Assembly (NCBI GenBank): GCA_003343765.1
Contig: QAKO01000055.1
Span: 1-13,375 of the forward strand
DNA from: Bacillota bacterium
GTDB lineage: Bacteria; Bacillota; Clostridia; Christensenellales; Borkfalkiaceae
Length of the DNA: 13,375 bases
Reading direction: 5' to 3'
Numbering within the stretch: the stretch's first letter is position 1; each line of letters starts with the position of its first letter. The translations under genes were made by a program, and so were the position numbers. Shown here one piece after another: positions 1-7,845 of the stretch. The notes beneath the pieces are model-generated. The model was not told the DNA's origin and did no database searches. It saw nothing but the letters and a program-made list of their open reading frames with translations.

Positions 1-2079
1 CAGGGCGTTTTTTTAGGGGCTGTTTTCTTTATTTACCGCAGACTCGGCAAAAACATGAAAGCGGAATTCGCCCTGTATGCGCTCATGGCTCTGGCTTTGT
101 TTTTCTGGTTATTCGGAAAATACATATACGCCGACTACATCAAAGCGGCAATTCTTTCCGCTGTATTGTTTTTGCTGTGCCTTCTGTTTCTCGGCGCAAT
201 GCGCTGTCTTTTTTTTCGGGCAGGACGCAAAAAGCTCGCGCCCGAAGAACTGATTTTTTGCGCCGCCGCCGTTTCGGCAACAGGCATAGGGCTATACAAT
301 TGCGCAGGAAGCTACGCCTACGAAAGCGTGGCGCTCTTCGCCCTTTTACTGTCCTGCGCTCTGCTCAGAAACGCAAAAGCGGTATTCTGCGCACTGGTTT
401 TGGGTATTGCGCCCGCGATCTGCCAGAGCGTCGCCGCGGGAGAACCCCTGCTTACGCAGATCGCCGCAATGAGCCTTTACGCCGCCGTCGTACTTTTACT
501 GCTGCCATCGGGCAAACTTCCCGCATCGCTTGCGCTGTTCATCTGCAACATGGTGCTGCGCTATTTTACAGACTTTTCCGCGCAGGGCACGATGCCGCTC
601 ACGGAAAGTACCTTTTACCTGACCATGCTTGTCCCGCTTATCCCCTGTTTCATTTTTGCCGTAATTCCCGAATCCTGGCTCGCACGCGGCGCGCAGACCT
701 TGCGCAAATACAGCGAAAAACGGCTTACGCGTACCAGCATCGATAAGAACCGCGCCGAAGTCGGACAAAAATTATTTGAAATTTCTGCCGCGTTCCGCGA
801 AATAGAAAACGCATTTTCCGCTCTGGACACGCAGCCGCAGTCCGAACAGGCGGCGCAGGCACTCGTTACAGAAGAAGTGCGCAGGGAAGTTTGCTCCCAA
901 TGCGAAAAAGCAGCAACCTGCGACCAGAAAACAAGTTGTGCTCTTGAAAAGCTGACCGCGATCGGGTGCCAGAAAGGAAAAGCGAACCTGATCGATATGC
1001 CTGCGGCGCTCACAGCAGAATGCCCGAACCCTTCGGCACTCCTGTTTTCGTTAAACCGCGCTCTTTCCGATTACCGCCGCCGAATTCTCGATGAAGAAAA
1101 CGCCGCCGCGGGCCGCGCCCTGTTTGCGGAACAGGCGCGCGCCCTGGCGGATATGCTGAAAAATCTTGCCGTTTCTCAAAGCGCACCCACAGGTGCGCAT
1201 TCCGAATCCGAACGCGCACTGCGGCTTGCGCTTGCCAAAATCGGCATCGCCTGCGATGAGATACTTGTTTTAGGTGAATTACCCGAAATTTACCTGACGG
1301 TAAGCGGAAATCCTGCCCAAAAGCGCATTTGCCGCGCAGCGGAAAATGCGCTCGGCGTGCCGTTTTCACTCTCTGCGAAACGGAGCGTCGCGCAAGATAA
1401 AGCGGTGCTGCTTTTGCACCCCACGCCGCGTTTTGACGCGGCGTTCGGCGTAGCAAGTGCGACAAAAGAGGGTGAAACAGACTGCGGCGACACAACTTCC
1501 GTACAGCGGATCGACGAACGTTCCTTCCTTTGCGCGCTCGCCGACGGAATGGGCAGCGGAACGTATGCGCGGCGCGTTTCCGATTGTGCGCTCAATCTTT
1601 TAGAAAGTCTGTACCGCGCAGGAATGGCTGGCGATACCGTGCTTTCGACCGTGAACCGACTGCTTTCTTTTAACCGCGAAGAAAGTTTTGCCTGCGTGGA
1701 CATCGCGACCGTAAATCTCGATACGGGCAGAGCTGACATCGTAAAAATCGGATCTCCCCTTTCCTTCCTTCTCACACAGGGAAAGGCTGAAATTCTGGAA
1801 AGCGATTCACTGCCGCTGGGGATCCTGGAAGGCGTACGCCCTACCACGCTTTCGCGAAATCTTGCCGACGGCGACGTACTCGTCTTTCTGAGCGACGGCA
1901 TAACCGCCGCTTTCGGATCCAGCGCAGACATTGCCGATTACCTCTGCCGCCAACCCGCCGCCAACCCGCAATCGCTTGCCGACAAATTCTTAAAAGAAGC
2001 GCTCGACCGCGCAGGCCGTGCCGAAGACGATATGACCGTTCTCGCCATCCGACTCTTCCGCCGCACGCCCGAAAAATAA
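1..2079 (+). CDS. spoIIE: Stage II sporulation protein E (SpoIIE), PP2C-type serine phosphatase, 5'-truncated by window edge
   Basis: SpoIIE dephosphorylates the anti-anti-sigma factor SpoIIAA, releasing sigma-F in the forespore, and works at the asymmetric septum. The reading frame is open from base 1; an ATG at 55 exists but hydrophobic in-frame sequence precedes it, so the true start is outside the window. About 692 aa are visible against about 825 aa in Bacillus SpoIIE. Numbering from the Met at base 55, hydrophobic membrane segments fill roughly residues 1-205, the family's multi-span N-terminus. A linker follows with a cysteine cluster (CSQCEKAATC, then a further Cys), then a C-terminal PP2C domain. 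Its metal-binding acids are visible: D479 in CGDTTS, D497 in ADGMGSG, D614 in LSDGIT, and D658/D659 in EDDMTV. The catalytic domain looks intact. A 220-base gap separates the stop codon from the next terminator. Confidence 0.95.
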   Translation, partial: QGVFLGAVFFIYRRLGKNMKAEFALYALMALALFFWLFGKYIYADYIKAAILSAVLFLLCLLFLGAMRCLFFRAGRKKLAPEELIFCAAAVSATGIGLYNCAGSYAYESVALFALLLSCALLRNAKAVFCALVLGIAPAICQSVAAGEPLLTQIAAMSLYAAVVLLLLPSGKLPASLALFICNMVLRYFTDFSAQGTMPLTESTFYLTMLVPLIPCFIFAVIPESWLARGAQTLRKYSEKRLTRTSIDKNRAEVGQKLFEISAAFREIENAFSALDTQPQSEQAAQALVTEEVRREVCSQCEKAATCDQKTSCALEKLTAIGCQKGKANLIDMPAALTAECPNPSALLFSLNRALSDYRRRILDEENAAAGRALFAEQARALADMLKNLAVSQSAPTGAHSESERALRLALAKIGIACDEILVLGELPEIYLTVSGNPAQKRICRAAENALGVPFSLSAKRSVAQDKAVLLLHPTPRFDAAFGVASATKEGETDCGDTTSVQRIDERSFLCALADGMGSGTYARRVSDCALNLLESLYRAGMAGDTVLSTVNRLLSFNREESFACVDIATVNLDTGRADIVKIGSPLSFLLTQGKAEILESDSLPLGILEGVRPTTLSRNLADGDVLVFLSDGITAAFGSSADIADYLCRQPAANPQSLADKFLKEALDRAGRAEDDMTVLAIRLFRRTPEK

Positions 2080-2110
2080 CATTGTGTTGCGATCTATCCG
2101 TTAAAACCGT

Positions 2111-2203
2111 ACCGCATCAGACTTTTCCCACTTGCTTTCTTTTTACTTTCTTTACACAGCCCCGGGCAAGACCGTATCAGACTTTTCTCCTCTTGCTTTC
2201 TTT
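2111..2203. repeat. Two-copy imperfect 60-nt direct repeat, pyrimidine-rich
   Basis: ATCAGACTTTTC occurs at 2116-2127 and again 60 bases later at 2176-2187. In both copies it is preceded by ACCG followed by C or T, and followed after a short variable stretch by CTTGCTTTCTTT. The segment is strongly pyrimidine-rich on the + strand and carries no credible gene. It lies between the spoIIE stop codon and the hairpin at 2299. Its function is unknown. Confidence 0.6.
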
Positions 2204-2298
2204 ATTTTTATCTGAGTACACACGCGCACTTTTTCTGTTATCACCTTGTTTTTTGGCATTGCGTAATTTTCTGTGCTACGTTGGCATTTATTTAGTAC

Positions 2299-2337
2299 AA
2301 AACGGGCGGCTCTACTTTTAGTAGAGCCGCCCGTTTT
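2299..2337. terminator. Perfect 18-bp hairpin, probable bidirectional intrinsic terminator after spoIIE
   Basis: The left arm AAAACGGGCGGCTCTACT (2299-2316) and right arm AGTAGAGCCGCCCGTTTT (2320-2337) are exact reverse complements around a TTT loop. The stem is GC-rich and ends in T4 on both strands, so it could stop transcription either way. The U-tracts are short, so efficiency is uncertain. Confidence 0.75.
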
Positions 2338-2387
2338 AAAAGTAGAACCAAAAGCAACAAAAGTCGAGAAAAAAAACAAATTGAGTC

Positions 2388-2416
2388 TTGATTTTTTGAA
2401 TAAGATTGGATAAAAT
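2388..2416 (+). promoter_or_regulatory. Candidate sigma-A promoter
   Basis: TTGATT at 2388-2393 and TAAAAT at 2411-2416 are separated by 17 nt. The -10 matches the consensus at 5 of 6 positions and the -35 at 4 of 6. The surroundings are A/T-rich, so a chance match is quite possible. It might start a long degV leader or a small RNA. Confidence 0.25.
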
Positions 2417-2622
2417 TAGAATAAATATGGTCAGGATATGGCCGCGATACAGACTTCGCCAAACCATAAAAATTTTTAAAACATTTTTTAAGACTTTTTT
2501 GCGCTCTGGAAAACAGAGCAGGAAAAGCGCGGCAAAAGAAACGTAGCAGAAGAAAAAGACAAGAAAAAAGCAAGATAAACAGAGTTTGAGAAACAAAACA
2601 AGGGAAACGGGAACAGGGAAAA

Positions 2623-2727
2623 GCGACAAAAAGCGGAGCCGCAGAAGCGAAGCTGAATAAATGCAGCAAAAAAGCAAACCGATAAAGCGAAGCCGCGGCA
2701 AAAAGCAGAACCGCAGAAGCGGTACTG
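2623..2727. repeat. Imperfect 33-nt repeat with 72-nt offset
   Basis: Segments 2623-2655 and 2695-2727 match at 27 of 33 positions. Each contains CAAAAAGC, then CCGCAGAAGCG. A weaker related unit (AAAGCGAAGCCGCGG) lies between them. On the minus strand the repeats translate to similar peptides (RFCGSAFCR twice), but I regard this as compositional and not as a gene. Confidence 0.5.
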
Positions 2728-2934
2728 GAGAAACGGGGCAGGACAACAGAGCAAATTTGTTTTTATAATTTTTTTGTAAAGAAAGAAAAGATTTTTTGAA
2801 ACCGACCGAACTCAAAAAAGTCTGAAAGGAAGAAACACAAACGTTGCAACCATACGGCATCAAACACAATGCCTATAAAGAAGATACATATAAAATTTGA
2901 GCGCATAAATAAACACAGAAAAGGAGTTTTTAGT

Positions 2935-3822
2935 ATGCAGAATTATATTTTATGCTGCGGTTCGACCGCAGATCTTTCGGCACAGCGGCTGAAAGAACGG
3001 AACATCGAATATATTCCTTTTCATTTTTTCCTGGACGGAAAGGAATACACAGACGATCTGGGGCAGACGATCACCTATCCTGATTTTTACGCGGCTATGG
3101 CGCGCGGCGCCATGACAAGCACTTCGCAGACGAATGCGGATGAATTTGAAAGAGCATTCACGCCCTGGCTGGAAAGCGGCAAAGACGTAGTTTATGTATC
3201 GCTTTCTTCAGGGATTTCAGGATCGTATAATTCCGCGCTGATCGCACAAAAAGCCATGGCAGAAAAATTCCCCGACCGCAAAGTTTATATTGTGGATTCA
3301 TTAGGCGCGTCTTCGGGATACGGACTTTTTATGGAAGAACTTGCCGACCGACGCGATCAAGGCATGAGTGCCGCGGAACTTGCCGCATGGGCAGAACAAA
3401 ACCGTCTGCGCGTCAATCATTGGTTTTTCTCTACCGATCTTACTTTTTATGTGCGCGGCGGGAGAATTTCCAAAGCTATGGGCTGGTTCGGTACGATCTT
3501 CCGTATCTGTCCCCTTTTGAACATGGATAATCTCGGACGGCTGATTCCGCGCCGCAAGATCCGCACAAAGGCGAAAGTTATTCAGGAGATCGCCGCGACA
3601 ATGGTCGAATATGCCGACAACGGTGCCGCCTACAACGGAAGGTGCTACATTTCACACGCCGCATGCAAAGACGATGCAGTAGCCGTGAAAAATCTTGTCG
3701 AAACATATATCCCCGCCCTGAAAAATAAAGTGGAAATTTTTGACGTAGGAACGACCATCGGCGCCCATACCGGCCCCGGCACAGTCGCCCTGTTTTTCCT
3801 CGGCAAAGTCCGCAACGACTAA
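2935..3822 (+). CDS. DegV family fatty-acid-binding protein
   Basis: This 295-aa protein belongs to the DegV/FakB family. Characterised members bind a fatty acid and present it to the kinase FakA for phosphorylation. Which paralogue this is cannot be told, and no fakA is visible here. Family signatures in order: an N-terminal Rossmann-like segment, TSTSQTNADEF, the ligand-pocket region YVSLSSGISGSYNSALIA, DSLGASSGYG, the GGRISKAMG loop, and a C-terminal IGAHTGPGTVALFFLG. Length is normal for the family (about 280-295 aa). I chose ATG 2935 because AAAAGGAG lies 8 nt upstream; an in-frame ATG at 2869 has no ribosome binding site and would add a 22-residue Lys-rich, non-family extension. It appears monocistronic, and no terminator was found close behind it. 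Confidence 0.9.
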   Translation: MQNYILCCGSTADLSAQRLKERNIEYIPFHFFLDGKEYTDDLGQTITYPDFYAAMARGAMTSTSQTNADEFERAFTPWLESGKDVVYVSLSSGISGSYNSALIAQKAMAEKFPDRKVYIVDSLGASSGYGLFMEELADRRDQGMSAAELAAWAEQNRLRVNHWFFSTDLTFYVRGGRISKAMGWFGTIFRICPLLNMDNLGRLIPRRKIRTKAKVIQEIAATMVEYADNGAAYNGRCYISHAACKDDAVAVKNLVETYIPALKNKVEIFDVGTTIGAHTGPGTVALFFLGKVRND

Positions 3823-4257
3823 ATTTTGCAGCAGCGCGCAATACAGGTGACTTTTCCCTTCTCACGATCTTTTACTCCTTTGCGCATTGCAGGGCATCGC
3901 GCCGCCTGCCCCTGAAAAAATCTGATCAACTTTTTAAATAACATTTTCAAAGATGCCGCGCGCCTTGCCGCAATATGCACTCCCGAAAAAGTCTGCCCGA
4001 CTTTTTCGGAGCCGCCTATCGCCGACGCGTGGCTTTTGATTTTTACACTTTTTTTTCCTTTTTGTCCGTACACTCATTAAAAACTATTTACATTAACATT
4101 CAGGCGCGTAACTTTTTTGAAAGTTTTCCGCATATACCGTTTTTTTAAAGCAACTTTTTAGGCACATGGGATCATCTGCTAAAGGCAAAGCAGGCTTAAA
4201 AAAGCGAGCTAACCCGTAAAACATTTTGTTTTGCGGCTGAAAAATGTCGGCAAGGTT
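3823..4257. other. Gene-free spacer between degV and the 169-aa membrane protein gene
   Basis: No convincing coding sequence was found on either strand. A minus-strand 84-codon frame (3819-4073) is basic, resembles no family I know, and has no Shine-Dalgarno. The segment contains the hairpin at 3983-4009 and a related but imperfect copy near 3914-3937 (GAAAAAATCTG ... CAACTTTTT). No RNA family was recognised. Confidence 0.5.
3983..4009. other. 11-bp hairpin of unknown role
   Basis: CCGAAAAAGTC (3983-3993) and GACTTTTTCGG (3999-4009) are perfect complements around a TGCCC loop. Neither strand has a U-tract directly after the stem, so it is not a standard terminator. It lies about 160 bases after the degV stop codon. 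Confidence 0.5.
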
Positions 4258-4285
4258 TTGAAACGGAGAAATGTGAGGGTATAAT
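4258..4285 (+). promoter_or_regulatory. Sigma-A type promoter for the 169-aa membrane protein gene
   Basis: TTGAAA (4258-4263) and TATAAT (4280-4285) are separated by 16 nt. Five of six and six of six bases match the consensus. Transcription would begin near 4292, giving a leader of about 117 nt before the ATG at 4409. Confidence 0.75.
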
Positions 4286-4312
4286 AAGATCGCGGCGGGA
4301 AATCAAATCTAC

Positions 4313-4362
4313 GGGCGGAAGCCATCCGCCCCGAACGCACGCCGCGCCGAAATCGGCGCGGC
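4313..4362 (+). promoter_or_regulatory. GC-rich two-hairpin 5' leader
   Basis: Hairpin one pairs GGGCGGA (4313-4319) with TCCGCCC (4325-4331). Hairpin two pairs GCCGCGCCGA (4341-4350) with TCGGCGCGGC (4353-4362), leaving almost no loop. There is no U-tract, so neither is a terminator. They precede a modest Shine-Dalgarno (AAAGGCGG, 4395-4402). No known riboswitch class was recognised. A role in mRNA stability or translation control is inference. Confidence 0.45.
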
Positions 4363-4408
4363 GCCAAACGAGAAGGACACGGATCGCTTCCCCGAAAGGC
4401 GGTACGAA

Positions 4409-4918
4409 ATGGATTTTTTACAGTTTTTCGGTTACATCCGTCAGTTCAATGCGGACGTGGCAATCATCGGCGCGGCTGTCTGGGGAATCAACCTGCTGCT
4501 ACGCAAGACCCTGCTCAAAAATCTTAAAAAGAGCAAACTCGCAACGTTTTTGCCTTTTTTGCTCGGCGCCCTGCTCTACACCGCCTATGCGGCGGCAGTC
4601 AGCGGGCCTGCCGGTATGGACTGGAATTCGGCGCTCAGCGCCGGAATTACCTGCGGTTCGCTGGCAACGGTCATACAAGTTGTTTATGAACAGTTTACCA
4701 CAGGCGATGAATCCGTCGGCATGCGGGCGGCTTGCATAAAAGCACTGCTTGCAGATTACGGCGAGATCAGCGACGAGACGGCTGTCGAACTCGAACAGGC
4801 CGTGACGGAAGAAAATTCCGACCGCGCTTTGGAACTCCTAAAAGAAATTGCAGGCGAAATGATGGCAGGTACCCTGTATTCTCTGCTTTGCAGAACCTTG
4901 AACAGTCTGAGTAATTGA
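4409..4918 (+). CDS. Unrecognised 169-aa integral membrane protein
   Basis: I do not recognise this family. The N-terminal part has three hydrophobic segments at about residues 17-31, 44-64 and 75-93. A very basic stretch lies between the first two (RKTLLKNLKKSK), which would favour the cytoplasmic side. From about residue 97 the protein becomes a soluble, acidic, helix-prone domain (DETAVELEQAVTEENSDRALELLKEIAGEMM). Small size and topology recall phage holins, but no lysis or phage gene is nearby, so I do not assign that. ATG 4409 is preceded by AAAGGCGG with a 6-nt gap. The gene stands alone, with its own promoter (4258-4285), structured leader and strong terminator (4935-4968), so it is very likely a real, independently regulated gene. 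Confidence 0.8.
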   Translation: MDFLQFFGYIRQFNADVAIIGAAVWGINLLLRKTLLKNLKKSKLATFLPFLLGALLYTAYAAAVSGPAGMDWNSALSAGITCGSLATVIQVVYEQFTTGDESVGMRAACIKALLADYGEISDETAVELEQAVTEENSDRALELLKEIAGEMMAGTLYSLLCRTLNSLSN

Positions 4919-4934
4919 TTTTCTCCCGTTAAGG

Positions 4935-4968
4935 CGGCGGCGCGCATTATTGCGCGCCGCCGTTTTTT
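4935..4968 (+). terminator. Intrinsic terminator of the 169-aa membrane protein gene
   Basis: CGGCGGCGCGCA (4935-4946) pairs perfectly with TGCGCGCCGCCG (4951-4962) around a TTAT loop. T6 follows at 4963-4968. The stem starts 17 nt after the stop codon. Confidence 0.9.
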
Positions 4969-5145
4969 CTTTAAAACACCATCCCACAAAAAATGCTACA
5001 CCAATCAAAACAACACAAAAAACTGTAAAACAAGCAGAAATTCAGGCATAAAAAGCCACTTATCCATAACATGAAGAACACTACAGCCGCAAATACGCCT
5101 TTTCCTTTTGTAGCTGCACAGTTTTAAAAGCAAGAAGTTTTTCCG

Positions 5146-5233
5146 CGGTCAAACGAAGCGAAAAGCAAGGAAAAGGCAACGGAGCGAATCCGATTGGGGT
5201 AAAGCCTTGCGACGGCGGCATATTTTCTGACCG
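5146..5233. other. Nested three-stem hairpin element upstream of gerA
   Basis: Three stems nest inside one another: CGGTCA (5146-5151) with TGACCG (5228-5233), GCAAGG (5165-5170) with CCTTGC (5205-5210), and CGGA (5180-5183) with TCCG (5189-5192) around GCGAA. The element ends 18 nt before the gerA start codon. The rest of the 333-base spacer 4919-5251 holds the terminator at 4935-4968, an A-rich stretch (about 4970-5060) and no credible gene. No known riboswitch was matched. It could be a leader structure or an intergenic repeat. Confidence 0.4.
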
Positions 5234-5251
5234 AATGCACACAATGCGAAT

Positions 5252-6739
5252 GTGGAAAAGAAAAAAGAGAAACGGCCTCTCCTGTCGGACGCCGAAAAAA
5301 ACATTCAAACTCTGAAAGAAATACTTTCGGCGCAGGATATATTGGTTTACAGATTTGAAACCGCAGACAAGAAACTTTGCGCCGCCGTGTATGCAGACGG
5401 GATCACGGATAAAGAATTGCTGGGCGAACTGGCGGCAAGGCCGTTGGCGCAGGCAAACGCGCCGAAAACGCGCCTGGAAGCGGAAAAACTTCTGCTGTTC
5501 CCTGAACTGAAAGAAGCGGATGACGCGGAAACGGCTGCCTTTGAAATTCTTTCGGGGAATCCTGCGCTGTTGATCGACGGGATCGCGGGCGCCATTATCT
5601 TAGGCACAAAAAAGGTTGCGCTCCGCGCGGTGATGGAACCGCAGACGGCGATCACGGTCAAAGGCCCGCGCGAAGGGTTTATCGAGGACGTTAAAACCAA
5701 CATGAGCCTGATCCGCCGCCGTTTCAAAACGCCGAACCTGCAATTTGAAATGCTGACCGTCGGCAAACAGAGCGGCACAGCGGTGTGTGTGGCATACCTG
5801 AAAGGGATCGCTGACGAATCCCTGGTAAAAAAGGTATGCGCCCGCATACAGGAAACGGCAATCGACGGCGTACCCGATTCTTCGTATATCGCACAATTTC
5901 TGACCGATCGGCCGCATTCCGTTTTCAAACAGGCAGGAACGACCGAAAAGCCGGATATCCTGTGCGCAAAGATGCTGGAAGGCCGCATCGGGATCCTGGT
6001 GGACGGCTCGCCCATCGCCCTGACCCTGCCCTATATGCTCGCCGAAGATTTTCAGAGCGCGCAGGATTATTTTGTTTCGCCCGTGCGGGCTACATTCAGC
6101 CGTATTCTTCGCCTTTTGGCGGTACTGGTGGCGGTTTTTCTGCCCGCCATGTACGTCGCCGCCCAGCTGTTTCGGCTGCAACTTCTTCCGTTCGGCCTGC
6201 TCATGACGATCTCCGGCGGAATCCGCGGGATCCCGCTCTCACCAAGCCTTGAAATGTTTTTCCTTCTGATCGTTTTGGAAGTACTCATAGAAGCGAGCAT
6301 CCGCATGCCGAAATACGTCGCACTCGCCTTGTCGGTTATCGGTGCGCTCGTTCTCGGCGATACCGCCGTCAAGGCGGGACTGGTCTCATCTCCCGCTATC
6401 ATCATCATCGCCCTGTCCGGGATCTCCGCCTATACCGTTCCCGACCTTACCGGCACGATCTCCGTCGTACGAATGGCGTACCTCGTCGCCGCCGGAAGCG
6501 TCGGGATCTACGGCGTGACCTTGCTCACAGGACTTCTTGCATACTATCTCGTATCCTGCGACAGCTGGGGAACTCCTCTGCTCGCACCATTTTCCCCGCT
6601 GATCCGTCAGGATCTGCGCGATTCCGTTTACAAAGCCGACCTGTTTTCCCTTCGCAAACGTCCGCAAGTCTTTGAACCCCAAAACCGCACGCGCCTTCGC
6701 AAAAATAACGCGGCGCAGTCGGAAAAGGAGAAATCATGA
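5252..6739 (+). CDS. gerA: Spore germinant receptor subunit A (GerA/GerAA family)
   Basis: This 495-aa protein is the A subunit of a nutrient germinant receptor of the spore inner membrane, acting in a complex with GerB and GerC. It has the expected order: a soluble N-terminal half (about residues 1-275) with family features such as the DILVYRF and AAVYADGITD segments, SLIRRRF and a GRIGILVDGSPIALTLP stretch just before the membrane. A block of membrane segments follows (about 282-436), then a basic tail. Length fits the family (about 470-530 aa). The frame is closed by TGA at 5228-5230 and the only upstream-lying start codon is GTG 5252, which has no good Shine-Dalgarno; the next in-frame Met is far inside the conserved domain. 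The stop overlaps the gerB start (ATGA). No clear forespore sigma-G promoter was identified upstream. Germinant specificity cannot be read from sequence. Confidence 0.93.
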   Translation: MEKKKEKRPLLSDAEKNIQTLKEILSAQDILVYRFETADKKLCAAVYADGITDKELLGELAARPLAQANAPKTRLEAEKLLLFPELKEADDAETAAFEILSGNPALLIDGIAGAIILGTKKVALRAVMEPQTAITVKGPREGFIEDVKTNMSLIRRRFKTPNLQFEMLTVGKQSGTAVCVAYLKGIADESLVKKVCARIQETAIDGVPDSSYIAQFLTDRPHSVFKQAGTTEKPDILCAKMLEGRIGILVDGSPIALTLPYMLAEDFQSAQDYFVSPVRATFSRILRLLAVLVAVFLPAMYVAAQLFRLQLLPFGLLMTISGGIRGIPLSPSLEMFFLLIVLEVLIEASIRMPKYVALALSVIGALVLGDTAVKAGLVSSPAIIIIALSGISAYTVPDLTGTISVVRMAYLVAAGSVGIYGVTLLTGLLAYYLVSCDSWGTPLLAPFSPLIRQDLRDSVYKADLFSLRKRPQVFEPQNRTRLRKNNAAQSEKEKS

Positions 6740-7842
6740 ACGAAAAAGCCTTGAATATCCGGCAAATCTGCTTTCTGTTTGCCGCAGTCCTGCCCGTAAC
6801 GCGCATGCTTGTCTACCCTGCTACCCTTTCTTTCCAAGCGAAAAACGATCTGGTCTTATCCGCTTTTATAAGTTTCGCCGCAGAATTTGCCGTCATCGCG
6901 CTTCTCCTGTGGCTCGCAAAAAAAACCGATCTCTCTTTCTTTGAACTGCTGCAAAACACGTTCGGGAATTTTTTCGCGCGCGCCGTGTACTTCCTGTTTT
7001 CCCTTTATTTTCTCTTTTCCGCCCTGCTCCCCATTCTCGAACAGCGCGGATTCATTTTGCAGGTTTTTTATGAGAACGTACCCTCGTTTCTGAGTTTTAT
7101 CCCGTTCGCCGCCGTGTGTCTGTATGCCTGCACCAAAGGACTGCGCAGCATCGGAAGAATTGCCGATCTTTCCATGCCGGTGTTTGCCGTCTGCATTTGC
7201 GTTCTTCTGTTGCTTGCCGTTCCCGAAGCGGATTTCACGGCGCTCCTGCCCGTCGGCGCGACGGGCGCGGGTAATATTTTCCGAAGCGCCGCCGAAGACC
7301 TGAACTGGTTTAACGGTGCGGCGTATATGCTCTTTTTTCTGGGAAATTTCCGCTACGAACAAAAAAGCGCTGTTAAAATACTCTCCGCTTACGAAATCGG
7401 CGCAGCCATCGTCCTGTTCTTTCTCGCCGTATTTTACGGGATCTTTTCGGATATTTCGATTCTGCAGCAAAACGCTCTGGCGCATATCTCCAAATACTCT
7501 ACCGCGTTCACGTCGCTGGGCAGGATCGATCTGCTGTTCGTGTTTGCGCTTTCCCTGGTGATGCTGTTCGCTCTCTGCATACCGCTGCAGCTAAGCACTC
7601 ACTGCGCCGCAGAAGCATTTTCCTGCAAGCCAATATATCCTGCGGCCGCAATCGGCGCGCTCGTGCTGCTGTTTATCCTCATTTTCAATCAGGCATATCT
7701 GGAGATCCAGACGCTGATGACGCAAAAATTGTGGTACGTCTTTGCATTTTTTGCTCTTTTGCTGCCGATACTCGCTCTGTTGCTGCGAAAAAAAGAAAGA
7801 GAAAAACCGAACATTTCCGCCAATAACGATAAAAAGGAGTGA
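6736..7842 (+). CDS. gerB: Spore germinant receptor subunit B (GerB family, APC-type transporter fold)
   Basis: This 368-aa, highly hydrophobic protein belongs to the GerB family (Spore_permease), related to amino-acid/polyamine/organocation transporters. In the receptor it is regarded as the germinant-binding subunit. About ten membrane segments run along the protein; the short Arg/Lys-rich C-terminus (RKKEREKPN) is typical. The N-terminal QICFLFAAVLPVTRMLVYPA region matches the first helices of the family, where a Pro/Gly-containing unwound stretch forms the binding site. ATG 6736 overlaps the gerA stop as ATGA and has AAAAGGAG about 6 nt upstream, so translational coupling with gerA is likely. 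gerC starts 3 nt after its stop codon. No truncation or frameshift is seen. Confidence 0.92.
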   Translation: MNEKALNIRQICFLFAAVLPVTRMLVYPATLSFQAKNDLVLSAFISFAAEFAVIALLLWLAKKTDLSFFELLQNTFGNFFARAVYFLFSLYFLFSALLPILEQRGFILQVFYENVPSFLSFIPFAAVCLYACTKGLRSIGRIADLSMPVFAVCICVLLLLAVPEADFTALLPVGATGAGNIFRSAAEDLNWFNGAAYMLFFLGNFRYEQKSAVKILSAYEIGAAIVLFFLAVFYGIFSDISILQQNALAHISKYSTAFTSLGRIDLLFVFALSLVMLFALCIPLQLSTHCAAEAFSCKPIYPAAAIGALVLLFILIFNQAYLEIQTLMTQKLWYVFAFFALLLPILALLLRKKEREKPNISANNDKKE

Positions 7843-7845
7843 GCC

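Larger units (their letters stand above)
2338..2868. other. Purine-rich spacer upstream of degV with no credible gene
   Basis: The + strand is strongly purine-rich from about 2340 to 2760. The minus-strand frames that stay open here encode only Leu/Phe/Cys/Arg-rich low-complexity sequence, as expected from composition alone. A possible sigma-A promoter lies at 2388-2416 (TTGATT, 17 nt, TAAAAT), but it would sit about 520 bases upstream of degV. The stretch also holds the imperfect repeat at 2623-2727. No other gene or RNA could be recognised. Confidence 0.5.

Noticed and set aside
55..57. ATG at 55 as the start of spoIIE
   Set aside because: The frame is open to base 1 with hydrophobic codons before it, and the protein would be about 150 residues short of the family length at its N-terminus.
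2336..2869. 177-codon minus-strand frame rich in Leu, Phe, Cys and Ser
   Set aside because: It follows from the purine-rich opposite strand. It has no family signature, overlaps the terminator hairpin end, and parallel frames on the same strand are open too.
2869..2934. Upstream in-frame ATG for degV
   Set aside because: It lacks a Shine-Dalgarno, while the ATG at 2935 has AAAAGGAG at good spacing and matches the family N-terminus.
3819..4073. 84-codon minus-strand frame in the degV spacer
   Set aside because: It is basic with no family resemblance, overlaps the end of degV and spans an inverted repeat. It is better explained as non-coding.
5040..5240. Sigma-G promoter for gerABC
   Set aside because: CATA-containing -10 candidates (CATAACA at 5065, CATATTT at 5219) have no suitable -35 at 17-18 nt, so none is called.
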